From Bradyrhizobium paxllaeri (GTDB lineage: Bacteria; Pseudomonadota; Alphaproteobacteria; Rhizobiales; Xanthobacteraceae): DNA of 64,000 bases. Both the position numbers and the translations under genes were made by a program. This document shows, piece by piece, positions 9,180 through 17,590 of the stretch. Under the pieces are notes generated by a model. That model was not told the DNA's origin. It searched no databases and was given only the letters and a program-made list of their open reading frames with translations. The first letter of the stretch is position 1; every line of letters starts with the position of its first letter. The stretch lies in contig NZ_CP042968.1 in NCBI RefSeq assembly GCF_001693515.2, positions 7,096,001-7,160,000 of the forward strand, written 5' to 3'.

Positions 9180-9944
9180 TCAGTATCCGCTGCCCGACAG
9201 GAATTCCTTCCGGATCGTGCGGATGATGATCATGATGTCCATGCGCAGCGACCACCTCTCGATGTAATCGAGATCGTAATCGATCCGCGAAACCGCGGGC
9301 TCGAACTCGGCTGTGCTTCCCCTGCAGCCGCTGACCTGCGCGAGCCCGGTGATACCCGGCCGCGCCGTATGCCGTTGAAAATAATAGGGCACGAGGTCTT
9401 CGTAAGGCAGATCCGCCGCCAACATTCCCGGCACATGCGGCCGCGGCCCGACCAGCGACATGTCACCCTTGAGGACGTTGATGAGCTGCGGAATTTCGTC
9501 GAGGCTGGTCTTTCGCAGAATTCTTCCCACCGCCGTCACGCGCGCGTCGCCCTGCACGGTCTGCCTGACGCCGCGCACGTCGCCCGCGTCGTTGCGCATC
9601 GTGCGGAACTTGTAGATCTTGAAGCGGCGGTTACGATAACCGTAGCGATATTGAAAGAACAGCACCGGGCCCCGCGACGTCACCTTGATCGCCACGGCGA
9701 TCGCAATCAGGAGCGGCGCGAAGAACAGCAGTGCACCGCCTGCCGCCGTAATATCGAAGATGCGCTTTGCGACCGAGGACGACGGCTCGATCCGCGCGCT
9801 CCTGCGAGAGCGCCGGCCGGCTCGATACGTGCCACGCGCACCGCCGCCGGCAAACTCGACCGGACGGACCGATATCTGGGTTCGCTCTCTTCGAATCGGC
9901 GTGACGTTATTCCGATCGAAGCTCGCTGTCACAATGGAGGCCAC
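9180..9944 (-). CDS. Undecaprenyl-phosphate sugar-1-phosphate transferase, ExoY/WcaJ type
   Basis: A 254-residue polyprenyl-phosphate hexose-1-phosphate transferase that would start each repeat unit on the lipid carrier. After a basic N-terminal region comes one membrane segment ([20 protein letters not shown]). The catalytic domain then shows [29 protein letters not shown] and GPRPHVPG, and ends with [10 protein letters not shown]. The preferred start is a GTG at 9944 because GAGAGGAG lies just upstream; an ATG frame to 9980 adds 12 residues without a good site. It is the first gene of the leftward block and faces the rightward export block across about 530 bases. Confidence 0.92.
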   Translation of the reverse strand: MASIVTASFDRNNVTPIRRERTQISVRPVEFAGGGARGTYRAGRRSRRSARIEPSSSVAKRIFDITAAGGALLFFAPLLIAIAVAIKVTSRGPVLFFQYRYGYRNRRFKIYKFRTMRNDAGDVRGVRQTVQGDARVTAVGRILRKTSLDEIPQLINVLKGDMSLVGPRPHVPGMLAADLPYEDLVPYYFQRHTARPGITGLAQVSGCRGSTAEFEPAVSRIDYDLDYIERWSLRMDIMIIIRTIRKEFLSGSGY

Positions 9945-10478
9945 TGTGTCTCCTCTCTGCGGGAACCGAATTGAGATCAAGTACGTCGCGCGCTCGACAA
10001 CGAGCGTGACGATTTCGCAGCAGCGAATGTTCGCACTTCGCGGTCGCTAACACTTTCCAGAATCTTGAGCGAAATTTGGCGCGAATGCGAAAGCGACGCA
10101 CACAATGACGGAACTGAATCGTTAATGAAGTTTGTGCGACGCGATATTCCGGTTTGTTCGGAGACGCTTAGTGTCGATTTGCCTGGTTAATGAGCTGCGT
10201 GTCGCTTGACGCTGCTATGCATATTCAAAAATCCCGGAACAAATTCCACCTCTTCGATTCTCGACATTCAATCGAGCTCGGCATTACTGCGCGGGCAACA
10301 ATTCGCCGTCACGTCGTTGTTTTGAACGAGATTGTTCATCGAAAGCCAAAGCGATCGGCCACAGCCTGTCGAAAGACAGTGATGAGGCGCACGGTGATCG
10401 CCAAGCTTCGGGGAGGAAACAGAGACGGCAGCGATTCGCCAGCCGTCCACTTCGCGGAACAGTTCCGGGGAGGCGCCC
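9945..10478. promoter_or_regulatory. Divergent control region of the two exopolysaccharide blocks
   Basis: About 530 bases with no convincing gene separate the leftward exoY-type operon from the rightward export block. The middle part (roughly 10060-10330) is clearly richer in A and T than its surroundings. It contains the octamer GTTAATGA twice, at 10121-10128 and 10186-10193. Promoters for both directions must lie here if the blocks are transcribed as arranged. In rhizobia such regions often bind MucR/Ros-type regulators, but no specific binding site can be assigned by eye. Confidence 0.45.
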
Positions 10479-10622
10479 ATGATGGCCGAACATCTGCATA
10501 GCCGCGCGCTGGTGCAACACGACAGACTGTTGCCCGACCGCAAACTCAGAAACCGCATCATCATCGGGAACACGATTGCGTGGGTGACGATCGCGATTCT
10601 TATTCGTCTGATCTTCTTCTAG
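10479..10622 (+). CDS. Small membrane peptide, 47 residues, unknown function
   Basis: A short frame starts at an ATG preceded by GGGGAGG seven bases upstream, a very good ribosome site. The peptide is 47 residues long. Its first half is charged (HDRLLPDRKLRNR) and its C-terminal third is hydrophobic (IIIGNTIAWVTIAILIRLIFF), enough for one membrane helix. It ends 63 bases before the phosphatase gene on the same strand, so it may be the first gene of the rightward exopolysaccharide operon. I recognise no family. It is short enough that automated annotation often misses such genes. Confidence 0.55.
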   Translation: MMAEHLHSRALVQHDRLLPDRKLRNRIIIGNTIAWVTIAILIRLIFF

Positions 10623-10685
10623 AAGTATCGACGCACAGAGTCGTGGATTGACCGTCGCCCGGTTCCATGATCGACATCTCGCATC

Positions 10686-11420
10686 ATGCACCGACCATTC
10701 GTGGCACCTTCGCGCTCCGTATCCGCTTCAGCGCCAGCCGGCACACGCATCTATGCGGTCGGCGACGTCCACGGCCGGGCCGATCTGTTGAGCGAGATCA
10801 CCGCACGAATCGACAACGACATAAGGCGCAGGCCGATCGCACATACAATTGAAGTCTATCTCGGCGATTACATCGATCGTGGGCCGGACTCCAGGACGGT
10901 GCTCGATCTGCTCGCAGTGCGACTCGTTGTCCATCGCGCGGTGTGTCTCCGAGGCAACCACGAAGCTGTGATGGAAGGGTTCCTTCAGGACCCGGCGATC
11001 TTGCCGTACTGGCTGCAATTGGGCGGCAGGCAAACGCTTGCATCCTATGGCATCGAGCTGCGCGACGAGAACGAGACAGCCATCAACCTGCATCGCCACT
11101 TTGTTGACGCGTTTCCCCGTGCACACGAATTGGTCATGCGATGCTTGCGTAATCAGTTCAGTTGCGGCGATTTCTTGTTCGTGCACGCCGGCATTCGCCC
11201 TGACGTTCCGATCGAGCATCAGGATCCCAATGATCTGATTTGGATTCGTGATGAGTTCCTCGGCTCGACGCAGAGTCACGAACGGTTCATCGTGCACGGT
11301 CATACGCCGGTGCCGCATCCAGATATCAGGCACAATCGAATCAACATCGACACCGCCGCATGGCGCACAGGAACTCTGACGTGTGTCGCGATCGAAGGAT
11401 CGACGATCCTCTTCTTGTAA
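10686..11420 (+). CDS. PPP-family serine/threonine protein phosphatase (metallophosphoesterase)
   Basis: A 244-residue protein with all the signature motifs of bacterial PPP phosphatases: GDVHGR at residues 26-31, GDYIDRGPDS at 60-69, LRGNHE at 88-93 and HGHTPVPHP near the C-terminus. These bind the two catalytic metals and phosphate. Bacterial relatives (PrpA/PrpB, lambda phosphatase) remove phosphate from Ser, Thr, and in some cases Tyr or His. It lies at the head of the rightward export block, which also encodes a tyrosine kinase. No low-molecular-weight tyrosine phosphatase is present in the window, so it is a candidate partner of that kinase. The ribosome site is weak. Confidence 0.88.
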   Translation: MHRPFVAPSRSVSASAPAGTRIYAVGDVHGRADLLSEITARIDNDIRRRPIAHTIEVYLGDYIDRGPDSRTVLDLLAVRLVVHRAVCLRGNHEAVMEGFLQDPAILPYWLQLGGRQTLASYGIELRDENETAINLHRHFVDAFPRAHELVMRCLRNQFSCGDFLFVHAGIRPDVPIEHQDPNDLIWIRDEFLGSTQSHERFIVHGHTPVPHPDIRHNRINIDTAAWRTGTLTCVAIEGSTILFL

Positions 11421-11456
11421 TCGCTGTACACTCTTTGTGATCGCTGCACACTCTAT
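11417..11456. repeat. Tandem pair of 20-base units upstream of the export gene
   Basis: Two adjacent 20-base units (11417-11436 and 11437-11456) share the core ATCGCTGyACACTCT and differ at about four positions. The first overlaps the stop codon of the phosphatase gene and the second ends about 115 bases before the OPX gene. A 20-base spacing puts both copies on the same face of the helix, as expected for a pair of direct-repeat operator sites. No known regulator is matched. Confidence 0.5.
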
Positions 11457-11570
11457 GATGCTGAAGTGACTCGTTCACCAAGTGGGACGGAACTCTCGCC
11501 TTCACATTCTTTCGCCGTTTTTGCTTCTCAATGATCGCAAGCTGTTACGTGCACTCATGGAGATGCAGCC

Positions 11571-12161
11571 ATGCAGCAACGGTCGCCCAGCGCCGGACTG
11601 ACGCTTCCCCTTCTCTTCGTCCTTGCGATCGCCGGCATCAGTGCCGGTCTTTCGGTTCAGGCTTCAGCACAAACGTCGCCATCCGCATCGTCATCGTCCG
11701 CGGACGGTTACGTTCTCGGTCCGAACGACCGAATCAGACTCAAGGTGTATGGAGAATCTGACATCACGGGCGAGTATGAAATCAGCAATAGCGGTCAGGT
11801 CTCGATTCCACTCGCCGGCCATATCAAGGCCGCAGGCGCGACGACGCGGCAACTCGAAAAATTGATCGCATCCGCGCTTGCAAAAGGAATCGTGCGTGAT
11901 CCCCGTGTCAACGTCGAGATCGCGCAGTATCGCCCGTATTACATTCTCGGCGAAGTGAAGAAGAGCGGGGAGTATCCCTACCGCAATGGCTTGACGGTGA
12001 TGGATGCCGTCGCGAGCGCCGGCGGATTCACCTATCGCGCCAACGAGAACAAGGTCTTTCTGCGCCGTGCAGGCGCCGGCGCAGAACAGACATATCCTCT
12101 CGATGCCCCCGTTCCGGTCTATCCGGGCGACAACATTCGAATTCCGGAGCGCTACTTCTAG
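11571..12161 (+). CDS. Polysaccharide export protein (OPX family, Wza/ExoF-like)
   Basis: A 196-residue secreted protein with a signal peptide (hydrophobic stretch, cleavage after QASA). The mature part starts with the polysaccharide-export domain (GYVLGPNDRIRLKVYGE, then VSIPLAGHIKAAG). An SLBB domain follows (YYILGEVKKSGEYPYRNGLT). Members form the periplasmic/outer-membrane exit channel for exopolysaccharide. It is short like ExoF-type proteins and lacks the C-terminal barrel helix of Wza; the barrel protein encoded next may complement it. A terminator-like hairpin follows the stop codon. Confidence 0.92.
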   Translation: MQQRSPSAGLTLPLLFVLAIAGISAGLSVQASAQTSPSASSSSADGYVLGPNDRIRLKVYGESDITGEYEISNSGQVSIPLAGHIKAAGATTRQLEKLIASALAKGIVRDPRVNVEIAQYRPYYILGEVKKSGEYPYRNGLTVMDAVASAGGFTYRANENKVFLRRAGAGAEQTYPLDAPVPVYPGDNIRIPERYF

Positions 12162-12204
12162 CAATCCACGGATCCGCAGATGAAGTGAATGCCGCTCGCG
12201 AGCG

Positions 12205-12244
12205 GATGACAGCGTTCGTGTTGCGCTGTCATCACAGATTTTTT
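12205..12244 (+). terminator. Terminator-like hairpin after the OPX gene
   Basis: A perfect 10-base stem (GATGACAGCG at 12205-12214 and CGCTGTCATC at 12224-12233) with a 9-base loop is followed five bases later by six T residues (12239-12244). This fits a rho-independent terminator inside the export block, suggesting that genes further right have partly separate expression. Confidence 0.55.
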
Positions 12245-12457
12245 GCACGTGCGAAAAATTTTGCAACGCGGGGAAACTTTTCCGGCAAAGCGCGTTGCAG
12301 GCGTGCGCATCACTTTCAATCTCACAATTCGCAACCCTGCGCCCGCGTACCGAGTATGAGGCCTGCCGTTCTTATGCGCAGTCGACGATCAATATTTGAG
12401 CGATGGGCCTCGCCCAATATGTGTTCGCCGCCTTCGCGTTCCCGCAAGGGATGGGTG

Positions 12458-13885
12458 ATGGGACCAGAGTGTGCATCCGCGTCGTCGAATGCGTCCAAAG
12501 AAGGCGGAGAGCGATTCCGTTCCATCCGCATGCTCGATCTATCCCGCATCAGCCTCTTGCCCGCGCCGGCGGCTGCCATCCTGCTCGGCCTTGGCTCGAC
12601 GGCGAATGCACAGGCCATCCCGTGGACCAGCGGGGAATTCGCCTCGCCCTGGAACGCGACGAAAATCTTTGAGCCGTCATCGCTCCCGGACAGAACCGAT
12701 CCGGAGACCCGCGAAGAGATTCCGCCTGAGGACATGCCGGTGAAGAAGCGACAGCAACCTGGCTACGAACCCATCGGCATTCGCTCCGGTTCCTGGATGT
12801 TCAACCCGTCGCTAACCGCCGGCACTTTTTACGACAGCAACGTCTTTGCCTCGAACACCAACCAACGTTCCGACATCGCAGCGGTGATCGAGCCGACCCT
12901 GCGCGCGCACTCCTTGTGGAGACGGCATGGCGTCGATCTGAAGCTGGACGCGCAGCAGACGAATTATAGCCAGAATTCGAGCCTGAATCAGACCAATGCG
13001 AGCCTGAAGGGCAACGGCTGGCTGGACATCACCAAAGACACGATGCTGCTGGGCAGCTTTCAGATCGCGCATCTGAACGAGGGCGTCGGCACGCTCACCT
13101 CGCCAGCCAACGCCATATCGCCGACACCATATAATCTGATGTCCGGCGACGTCACGCTGCGCAAGGAGTTCAACCGTCTGACGACATCGGTCGGCTTCCG
13201 CACCGATTCCTACGACTACGGATCGACGCGCGCGCAGGACGGCACCGTCATCAACCAGGATGCCCGCGACGGGCAGATCTACTCCCTGCACAGCCGGATC
13301 GACTATGCGATCTCTTCCACGCTCGGCTGGTTCGGCGGCGTGGAAGGCAATCAGCGCGACATCAGGGGAACACCCGGTCACACCCTGGACTCGCAAGGCT
13401 ATCGCGCGCTGTCCGGCGTCACCATCGGACTGAGCAATCTGGTCACCGGCGAATTCGGCGCCGGCTATGTTCAACAGCGTTTCGACGATCCGTCGATCGG
13501 AAACATCGAGGGCCCCTCCTACCGCGCGCGGCTGACATGGCGTCCGACGCGCCTGCTCGACGTGCATTTCAATGCCGAACAGCTCGTCACGCAAACTACC
13601 GATACCAGTGCCACCGGCGTGCTGGCGAATGCGGTTCAGCTCGGCCTCGACTACGAACTGCGGCGCAACGTCATCGTGTCGCTCGCGGGCGGCTACGAGA
13701 ACGACAAATTCTTCGGCCAGCTCCGCAAGGACAACGTGCTGACATCGGACACGCGCGTCAAATACCTCGTCAACCGCTTCGCGGCCGTTTCCGCCTACTA
13801 CCGCTACACCAAGCGCGACAGCGACGTTCCGGTCTTCACCTTCGACAAACACCTGGTGGGAATGAATGTTACAGCGCAATTCTGA
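12458..13885 (+). CDS. Outer-membrane beta-barrel protein of the exopolysaccharide cluster
   Basis: A 475-residue protein with a signal-like hydrophobic stretch (LLPAPAAAILLGLGSTANAQA). A short proline/acidic segment follows, then a long run of alternating polar and hydrophobic beta-strand-like sequence (for example GTFYDSNVFASNTNQRSDIA), ending in VGMNVTAQF. A terminal Phe is usual for outer-membrane barrels. The ATG at 12458 is preferred for its AAGGGA site; an ATG at 12530 would give a more compact signal peptide and remains possible. It overlaps the next gene by 20 bases. Similar barrels accompany OPX/Wzz proteins in alphaproteobacterial exopolysaccharide loci and probably help the polymer cross the outer membrane. 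Confidence 0.8.
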   Translation: MGPECASASSNASKEGGERFRSIRMLDLSRISLLPAPAAAILLGLGSTANAQAIPWTSGEFASPWNATKIFEPSSLPDRTDPETREEIPPEDMPVKKRQQPGYEPIGIRSGSWMFNPSLTAGTFYDSNVFASNTNQRSDIAAVIEPTLRAHSLWRRHGVDLKLDAQQTNYSQNSSLNQTNASLKGNGWLDITKDTMLLGSFQIAHLNEGVGTLTSPANAISPTPYNLMSGDVTLRKEFNRLTTSVGFRTDSYDYGSTRAQDGTVINQDARDGQIYSLHSRIDYAISSTLGWFGGVEGNQRDIRGTPGHTLDSQGYRALSGVTIGLSNLVTGEFGAGYVQQRFDDPSIGNIEGPSYRARLTWRPTRLLDVHFNAEQLVTQTTDTSATGVLANAVQLGLDYELRRNVIVSLAGGYENDKFFGQLRKDNVLTSDTRVKYLVNRFAAVSAYYRYTKRDSDVPVFTFDKHLVGMNVTAQF

Positions 13886-16178
13886 CCTGCCCTATGTGAT
13901 CCCCGACGAGCCTCCGGCCCGTCCGGCCGAAAGCCGGCAGTATCCGACCGTCGATCTGCGCGAGATGGGCCGCATCCTGCGCCGCCGCTACAAGATGGTG
14001 GCGCTGCCGGCCGTCGCCCTGCTCAGTCTGGCAGCGGTCTACCTGGTATTCGCCACCACTCTATATACGGCGACCTCGACCGTGCTGGTCGATCCGCGCC
14101 GCGCCAATGTGGTCGAGACAAATCAGTCCGTGCTGTCGAACTTCGGCACCGACGACGCGACCATCGAAAGCCAGACGCTGCTGATCCAGTCGGTCGCCAT
14201 CCTGACGCGCGTCGTCGGCAAGCTGAAGCTGACGGAAGACGAGGAGTTCACGCCAAAGCCCGGCCTGCTCGATCCGATCAAGAACCTGTTCCGCAGCAGC
14301 GGGCCGAGCGACGGTGCCAGCCCGGAGGACGCCGCCAAGTCACGATCGGTCGATATCCTTCAGAAGCGGATGAAAGTGACGCGGCAGGGCACCACCTTCC
14401 TCGTCGACATCGCCGTTAGTTCGCGATCACCACAAAAGGCCGCCACCATCGCCAACGCGATCGCGGACGCCTATTTCGACGAACAGGTTCGCGCCAAATA
14501 CGACGCCACGCGCATTGCGGCGACGTGGCTCAATGGACAGATCGATGATTTGAAGTCCAGAGTCGTCGTCTCCGAAAAGGCTGTCGAGGATTTTCGTTCT
14601 GCCAACAATCTGATGGTCTCGCAGGGCGTCACGCTCAACGATCAGCAGATCACCGACCTCAACGGCAAGCTGATCGCCGCCCGCGCGCAAACGGCGGAAG
14701 CGCGAGCCAAATACGAACAGGTTCAGGACATCGCGAAGTCGGGCGGCGATCCCGGCGGCATCAACGCGGCGATTTCCTCGGAAATGATCACGAAGCTGCG
14801 GACCCAGTACGCCGACATCGCCAAGAACGAAGCCGACCTCTCGAGCAAATATGGCGCGCGTCATCCTTCCGTCGCCAATGTCCGGGCGCAGCGGCGCGAC
14901 ACGCAAAGACTCATCAACGAGGAAATCAAGCGAGTACTAGAGAGCACGAAGCACGATTATGACGTGGCGCGTTCGCGCGAAGCGTCGCTGCAGCAGAGCC
15001 TCGACCAGCTCCAGGGCGTCTCCACTTCCTCGGGGCAGGCCCAGGTTCGTTTGCGCGAGCTGCAACGCGAGGCCGAAGCCAACCGCACACAATATGAGTC
15101 CTATCTCGCACGCTCCAAGGAGACGACCGCGCAAGAGAGCCTGGAGATGCCGGATTCCCGGATCGTGACCAAGGCCAGCATTCCGATCAGGCCTTCATCG
15201 CCCAAGACAATGCTGATCCTCGGCCTCGCCGTGATGCTCGGCCTCGGCGCCGGCAGCGTGCTGGCATTTCTCGCCGACTATCTCGACGACCGCGTGAAGA
15301 CGCTCGAACGGGCCGAAGCCATCGCGGGCGTGCCTGCCCTTGCGGCGGTTCCGTTGATCGGCGCGCGCGAGCTTGCCGGTCTTGCCCGGCGCGGACGAAA
15401 AGAACTCGGCCGCTATGATCCGAAGACCACCAAGCTCCTGCCGGCGCCGCTGCAGCCGCCCCTGACCCGCTACGCAATCGACGAGCCCGGCACATTCTTC
15501 GCGGAAGCGATCCGGGCGGTTCGCCTGGCGCTGCAACGGACGATGCGATCGCAGCCGGTGAAGGTCGTGCAGGTCACCTCCGCGCTCGACAGCGAAGGCA
15601 AGACCACGCTGGCCATCAACCTGGCGCAGTCGCTGGCCACGCTCGGCATCCGAACGCTTCTCATCGATGGCGACCTCCGCAACCCGCAGGTGACCCGCGC
15701 ACTTTGTCCGCGCGCCGATGCCGGACTGCTGGAAGTCGCGATCGGCCGGGCCGCACCGGAGCAGGCCGTGCTGGTGGATCACAGCACCGGACTGTCGGTG
15801 CTGCCGTCAACCAAGATCCAGCAGGTCGAATACATCACGGAGCTGATGTTCTCCGACCGGATCGTCGATGTGCTCGACTACTTCCGCCACCGTTACGAAT
15901 TGATCGTGATCGACTCGCCGCCGCTGGTGCCCCTGGTCGATGGCCGCGCGCTCGCCGAGTTGGCCGATCGAATCGTTGTGGCGACGGCATGGGATCAGAC
16001 GCCCGGTGAGGTGCTGTCCCATGCCATGGACCTGCTGTCGCCGGTCAGCGACCGGGTCATGGGGACGGTATTGACCCGCGTCGATCTCAGCCGCCTGCAG
16101 TTCTACGACTATTACCGCAGCTCGGCCTATCTCAAGCCGTACGGCACCGCAGGCCTCCATGCCGGAGCGGCGCGGTGA
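13866..16178 (+). CDS. Polysaccharide co-polymerase fused to a BY-type tyrosine kinase (ExoP/Wzc-like)
   Basis: A 770-residue inner-membrane protein controlling chain length and export. The Wzz domain starts after a first membrane segment (MVALPAVALLSLAAVYLVFA). A long coiled-coil periplasmic region follows, then a proline-containing second membrane segment (SIPIRPSSPKTMLILGLAVM). The cytoplasmic kinase has Walker A DSEGKTT near residue 574, Walker A' TLLIDGDLRNP, and Walker B YELIVIDSPP near 676. It ends in a tyrosine cluster (YDYYRSSAYLKPYG), the usual autophosphorylation site. The preceding gene overlaps its start by 20 bases, and its stop overlaps the next GTG start, indicating translational coupling. 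Confidence 0.94.
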   Translation: MLQRNSDLPYVIPDEPPARPAESRQYPTVDLREMGRILRRRYKMVALPAVALLSLAAVYLVFATTLYTATSTVLVDPRRANVVETNQSVLSNFGTDDATIESQTLLIQSVAILTRVVGKLKLTEDEEFTPKPGLLDPIKNLFRSSGPSDGASPEDAAKSRSVDILQKRMKVTRQGTTFLVDIAVSSRSPQKAATIANAIADAYFDEQVRAKYDATRIAATWLNGQIDDLKSRVVVSEKAVEDFRSANNLMVSQGVTLNDQQITDLNGKLIAARAQTAEARAKYEQVQDIAKSGGDPGGINAAISSEMITKLRTQYADIAKNEADLSSKYGARHPSVANVRAQRRDTQRLINEEIKRVLESTKHDYDVARSREASLQQSLDQLQGVSTSSGQAQVRLRELQREAEANRTQYESYLARSKETTAQESLEMPDSRIVTKASIPIRPSSPKTMLILGLAVMLGLGAGSVLAFLADYLDDRVKTLERAEAIAGVPALAAVPLIGARELAGLARRGRKELGRYDPKTTKLLPAPLQPPLTRYAIDEPGTFFAEAIRAVRLALQRTMRSQPVKVVQVTSALDSEGKTTLAINLAQSLATLGIRTLLIDGDLRNPQVTRALCPRADAGLLEVAIGRAAPEQAVLVDHSTGLSVLPSTKIQQVEYITELMFSDRIVDVLDYFRHRYELIVIDSPPLVPLVDGRALAELADRIVVATAWDQTPGEVLSHAMDLLSPVSDRVMGTVLTRVDLSRLQFYDYYRSSAYLKPYGTAGLHAGAAR

Positions 16179-17572
16179 GAGTGCGTCGACCGTTGAACGG
16201 ATCGGCAGGCGTCGCGCACATGCGCCGCCGTCCCCTTGTATTGGACGCGGTACGGCCGGCCCATACGCCTGGGCGCGCCACGAATGCCGATGCGTTCATT
16301 GAACGGATCGCGACCGGCCTAATGCTGCTGGCCGTCATTGCGACCTTCACGCTCTCGTCCTCCGTCCTGACCACCTGGAAAATCCACTATCTGACGGCGG
16401 GCGGAAACTTTTACGAAAAGCTGCATCCGGCGACCTATTTCACGGTGCTCGCGTTCTCGCTGTTGCTGATGCGCAGCCGCGGCCCGGTTGGCGAGCTCAA
16501 CCGGATACTTTCCGAATCGAAGCTGCTGCTGGCGTATTTGCTGTGCTGGCTTTTTCTGCTGGTCCAGGTGATCGTGCTCGAGCGCCCCTTCACGGTCATC
16601 ATCGACACGTTCCTGCTGCCGATCCTGATCGCGATGGTGATGTGGCAACTATCGCCTGCGCAACGGCGCCCGCTGGTCTGGGCCATTCACTTCACGATCC
16701 TGCTGAACGTCGTGCTCGGATACTATGAGTATTTCTCCGGCCACCGTCTGATCCCGCTGACGCTCGGCGATGTCGTGGTGATGGGAGAATGGCGCTCCGC
16801 GGCGCTGCTCGGCCATCCGCTGACAGCATCCGGCATCGTCGGCGCCTACGTGCTCGCGCTGGTGCTTCGTCCGGCGATCTGTCCGCCGATTCTGCTGCAG
16901 CTGCCGCTGATCGCATTCTGCCTGGCGTCGCTGATGGCGTTCGGCGGCCGAACCTCGCTGGTCACCGTGCTGGCGGTCATCGGACTGCTCGGCGGCTTCG
17001 AGGCACTCCGCCTGATGCGGGGAAAGCGAACGCAGCTTCCTGCAGCCATTCTCGCCATCTGCGTGCTGTTTGCGGCCGGCGCCATCGTGTTCGCCGCGCT
17101 CGACCTCGGCATTTTCGACAAGATGCTGCTGCGCTTCTCTTCCGACAAGGGCAGCACGCTGGCGCGCTACGCCACCTTCAGCCTGCTCTCGCATTTCGAC
17201 TGGAATGAACTGATCCTCGGCCCCAACCCGGTTCGGGTGAACGCGCTGCAGTCGCAACTCGGCCTCAACTACGGCATCGAAAACTTCTGGATTTCATCCG
17301 TCGTTCAGTTCGGCCTCATCCATACCATCCTGCTGACGATCGGCCTGGTCTGCTTCTTCGTCGACGTGCTGCGCCGTTCGAGTCCGGCGGCATGGGCCAT
17401 CATGCTGCTGATCGTCATCATCGCGGCGAGTTCGGTGAGCTTCTCGTCGAAGAACATTCAGCTCGCGCAGTTCGTGATCCTCATTTCGGTCTTGCTGCCG
17501 CGCACGCAGCGGCGCGTCGCCGCGCCCTCGCAAATTCGCCCGCATGTCACCTACCGGTCCGTTGCGGCATAA
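16175..17572 (+). CDS. VpsF/Wzy-like polysaccharide polymerase, multi-pass membrane protein
   Basis: A 465-residue protein with about ten to twelve membrane segments, starting at a GTG that overlaps the stop codon of the kinase gene (GTGA). Features such as the large loop with GEWRSAALLGHPLTASGIVG, the FGGRTSLVTVL segment and the late GIENFWISSVVQFGLIHT segment resemble the O-antigen polymerase/ligase superfamily and VpsF-type exopolysaccharide proteins. It probably joins repeat units at the periplasmic face. Sequence conservation in this class is low, so function is inferred from topology and position between co-polymerase and glycosyltransferase. Confidence 0.78.
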   Translation: MRVRRPLNGSAGVAHMRRRPLVLDAVRPAHTPGRATNADAFIERIATGLMLLAVIATFTLSSSVLTTWKIHYLTAGGNFYEKLHPATYFTVLAFSLLLMRSRGPVGELNRILSESKLLLAYLLCWLFLLVQVIVLERPFTVIIDTFLLPILIAMVMWQLSPAQRRPLVWAIHFTILLNVVLGYYEYFSGHRLIPLTLGDVVVMGEWRSAALLGHPLTASGIVGAYVLALVLRPAICPPILLQLPLIAFCLASLMAFGGRTSLVTVLAVIGLLGGFEALRLMRGKRTQLPAAILAICVLFAAGAIVFAALDLGIFDKMLLRFSSDKGSTLARYATFSLLSHFDWNELILGPNPVRVNALQSQLGLNYGIENFWISSVVQFGLIHTILLTIGLVCFFVDVLRRSSPAAWAIMLLIVIIAASSVSFSSKNIQLAQFVILISVLLPRTQRRVAAPSQIRPHVTYRSVAA

Positions 17573-17590
17573 CTTTGGGATTCTCTTCGC

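Noticed and set aside
10190..10501. Possible 103-residue gene before the small membrane peptide
   Set aside because: No ribosome site, basic low-quality composition, and it overlaps the better supported 47-residue frame.
12185..12457. N-terminal extension of the outer-membrane barrel gene
   Set aside because: The extra 91 residues are basic and not signal-like, and they run through the terminator hairpin and AT-rich palindrome.
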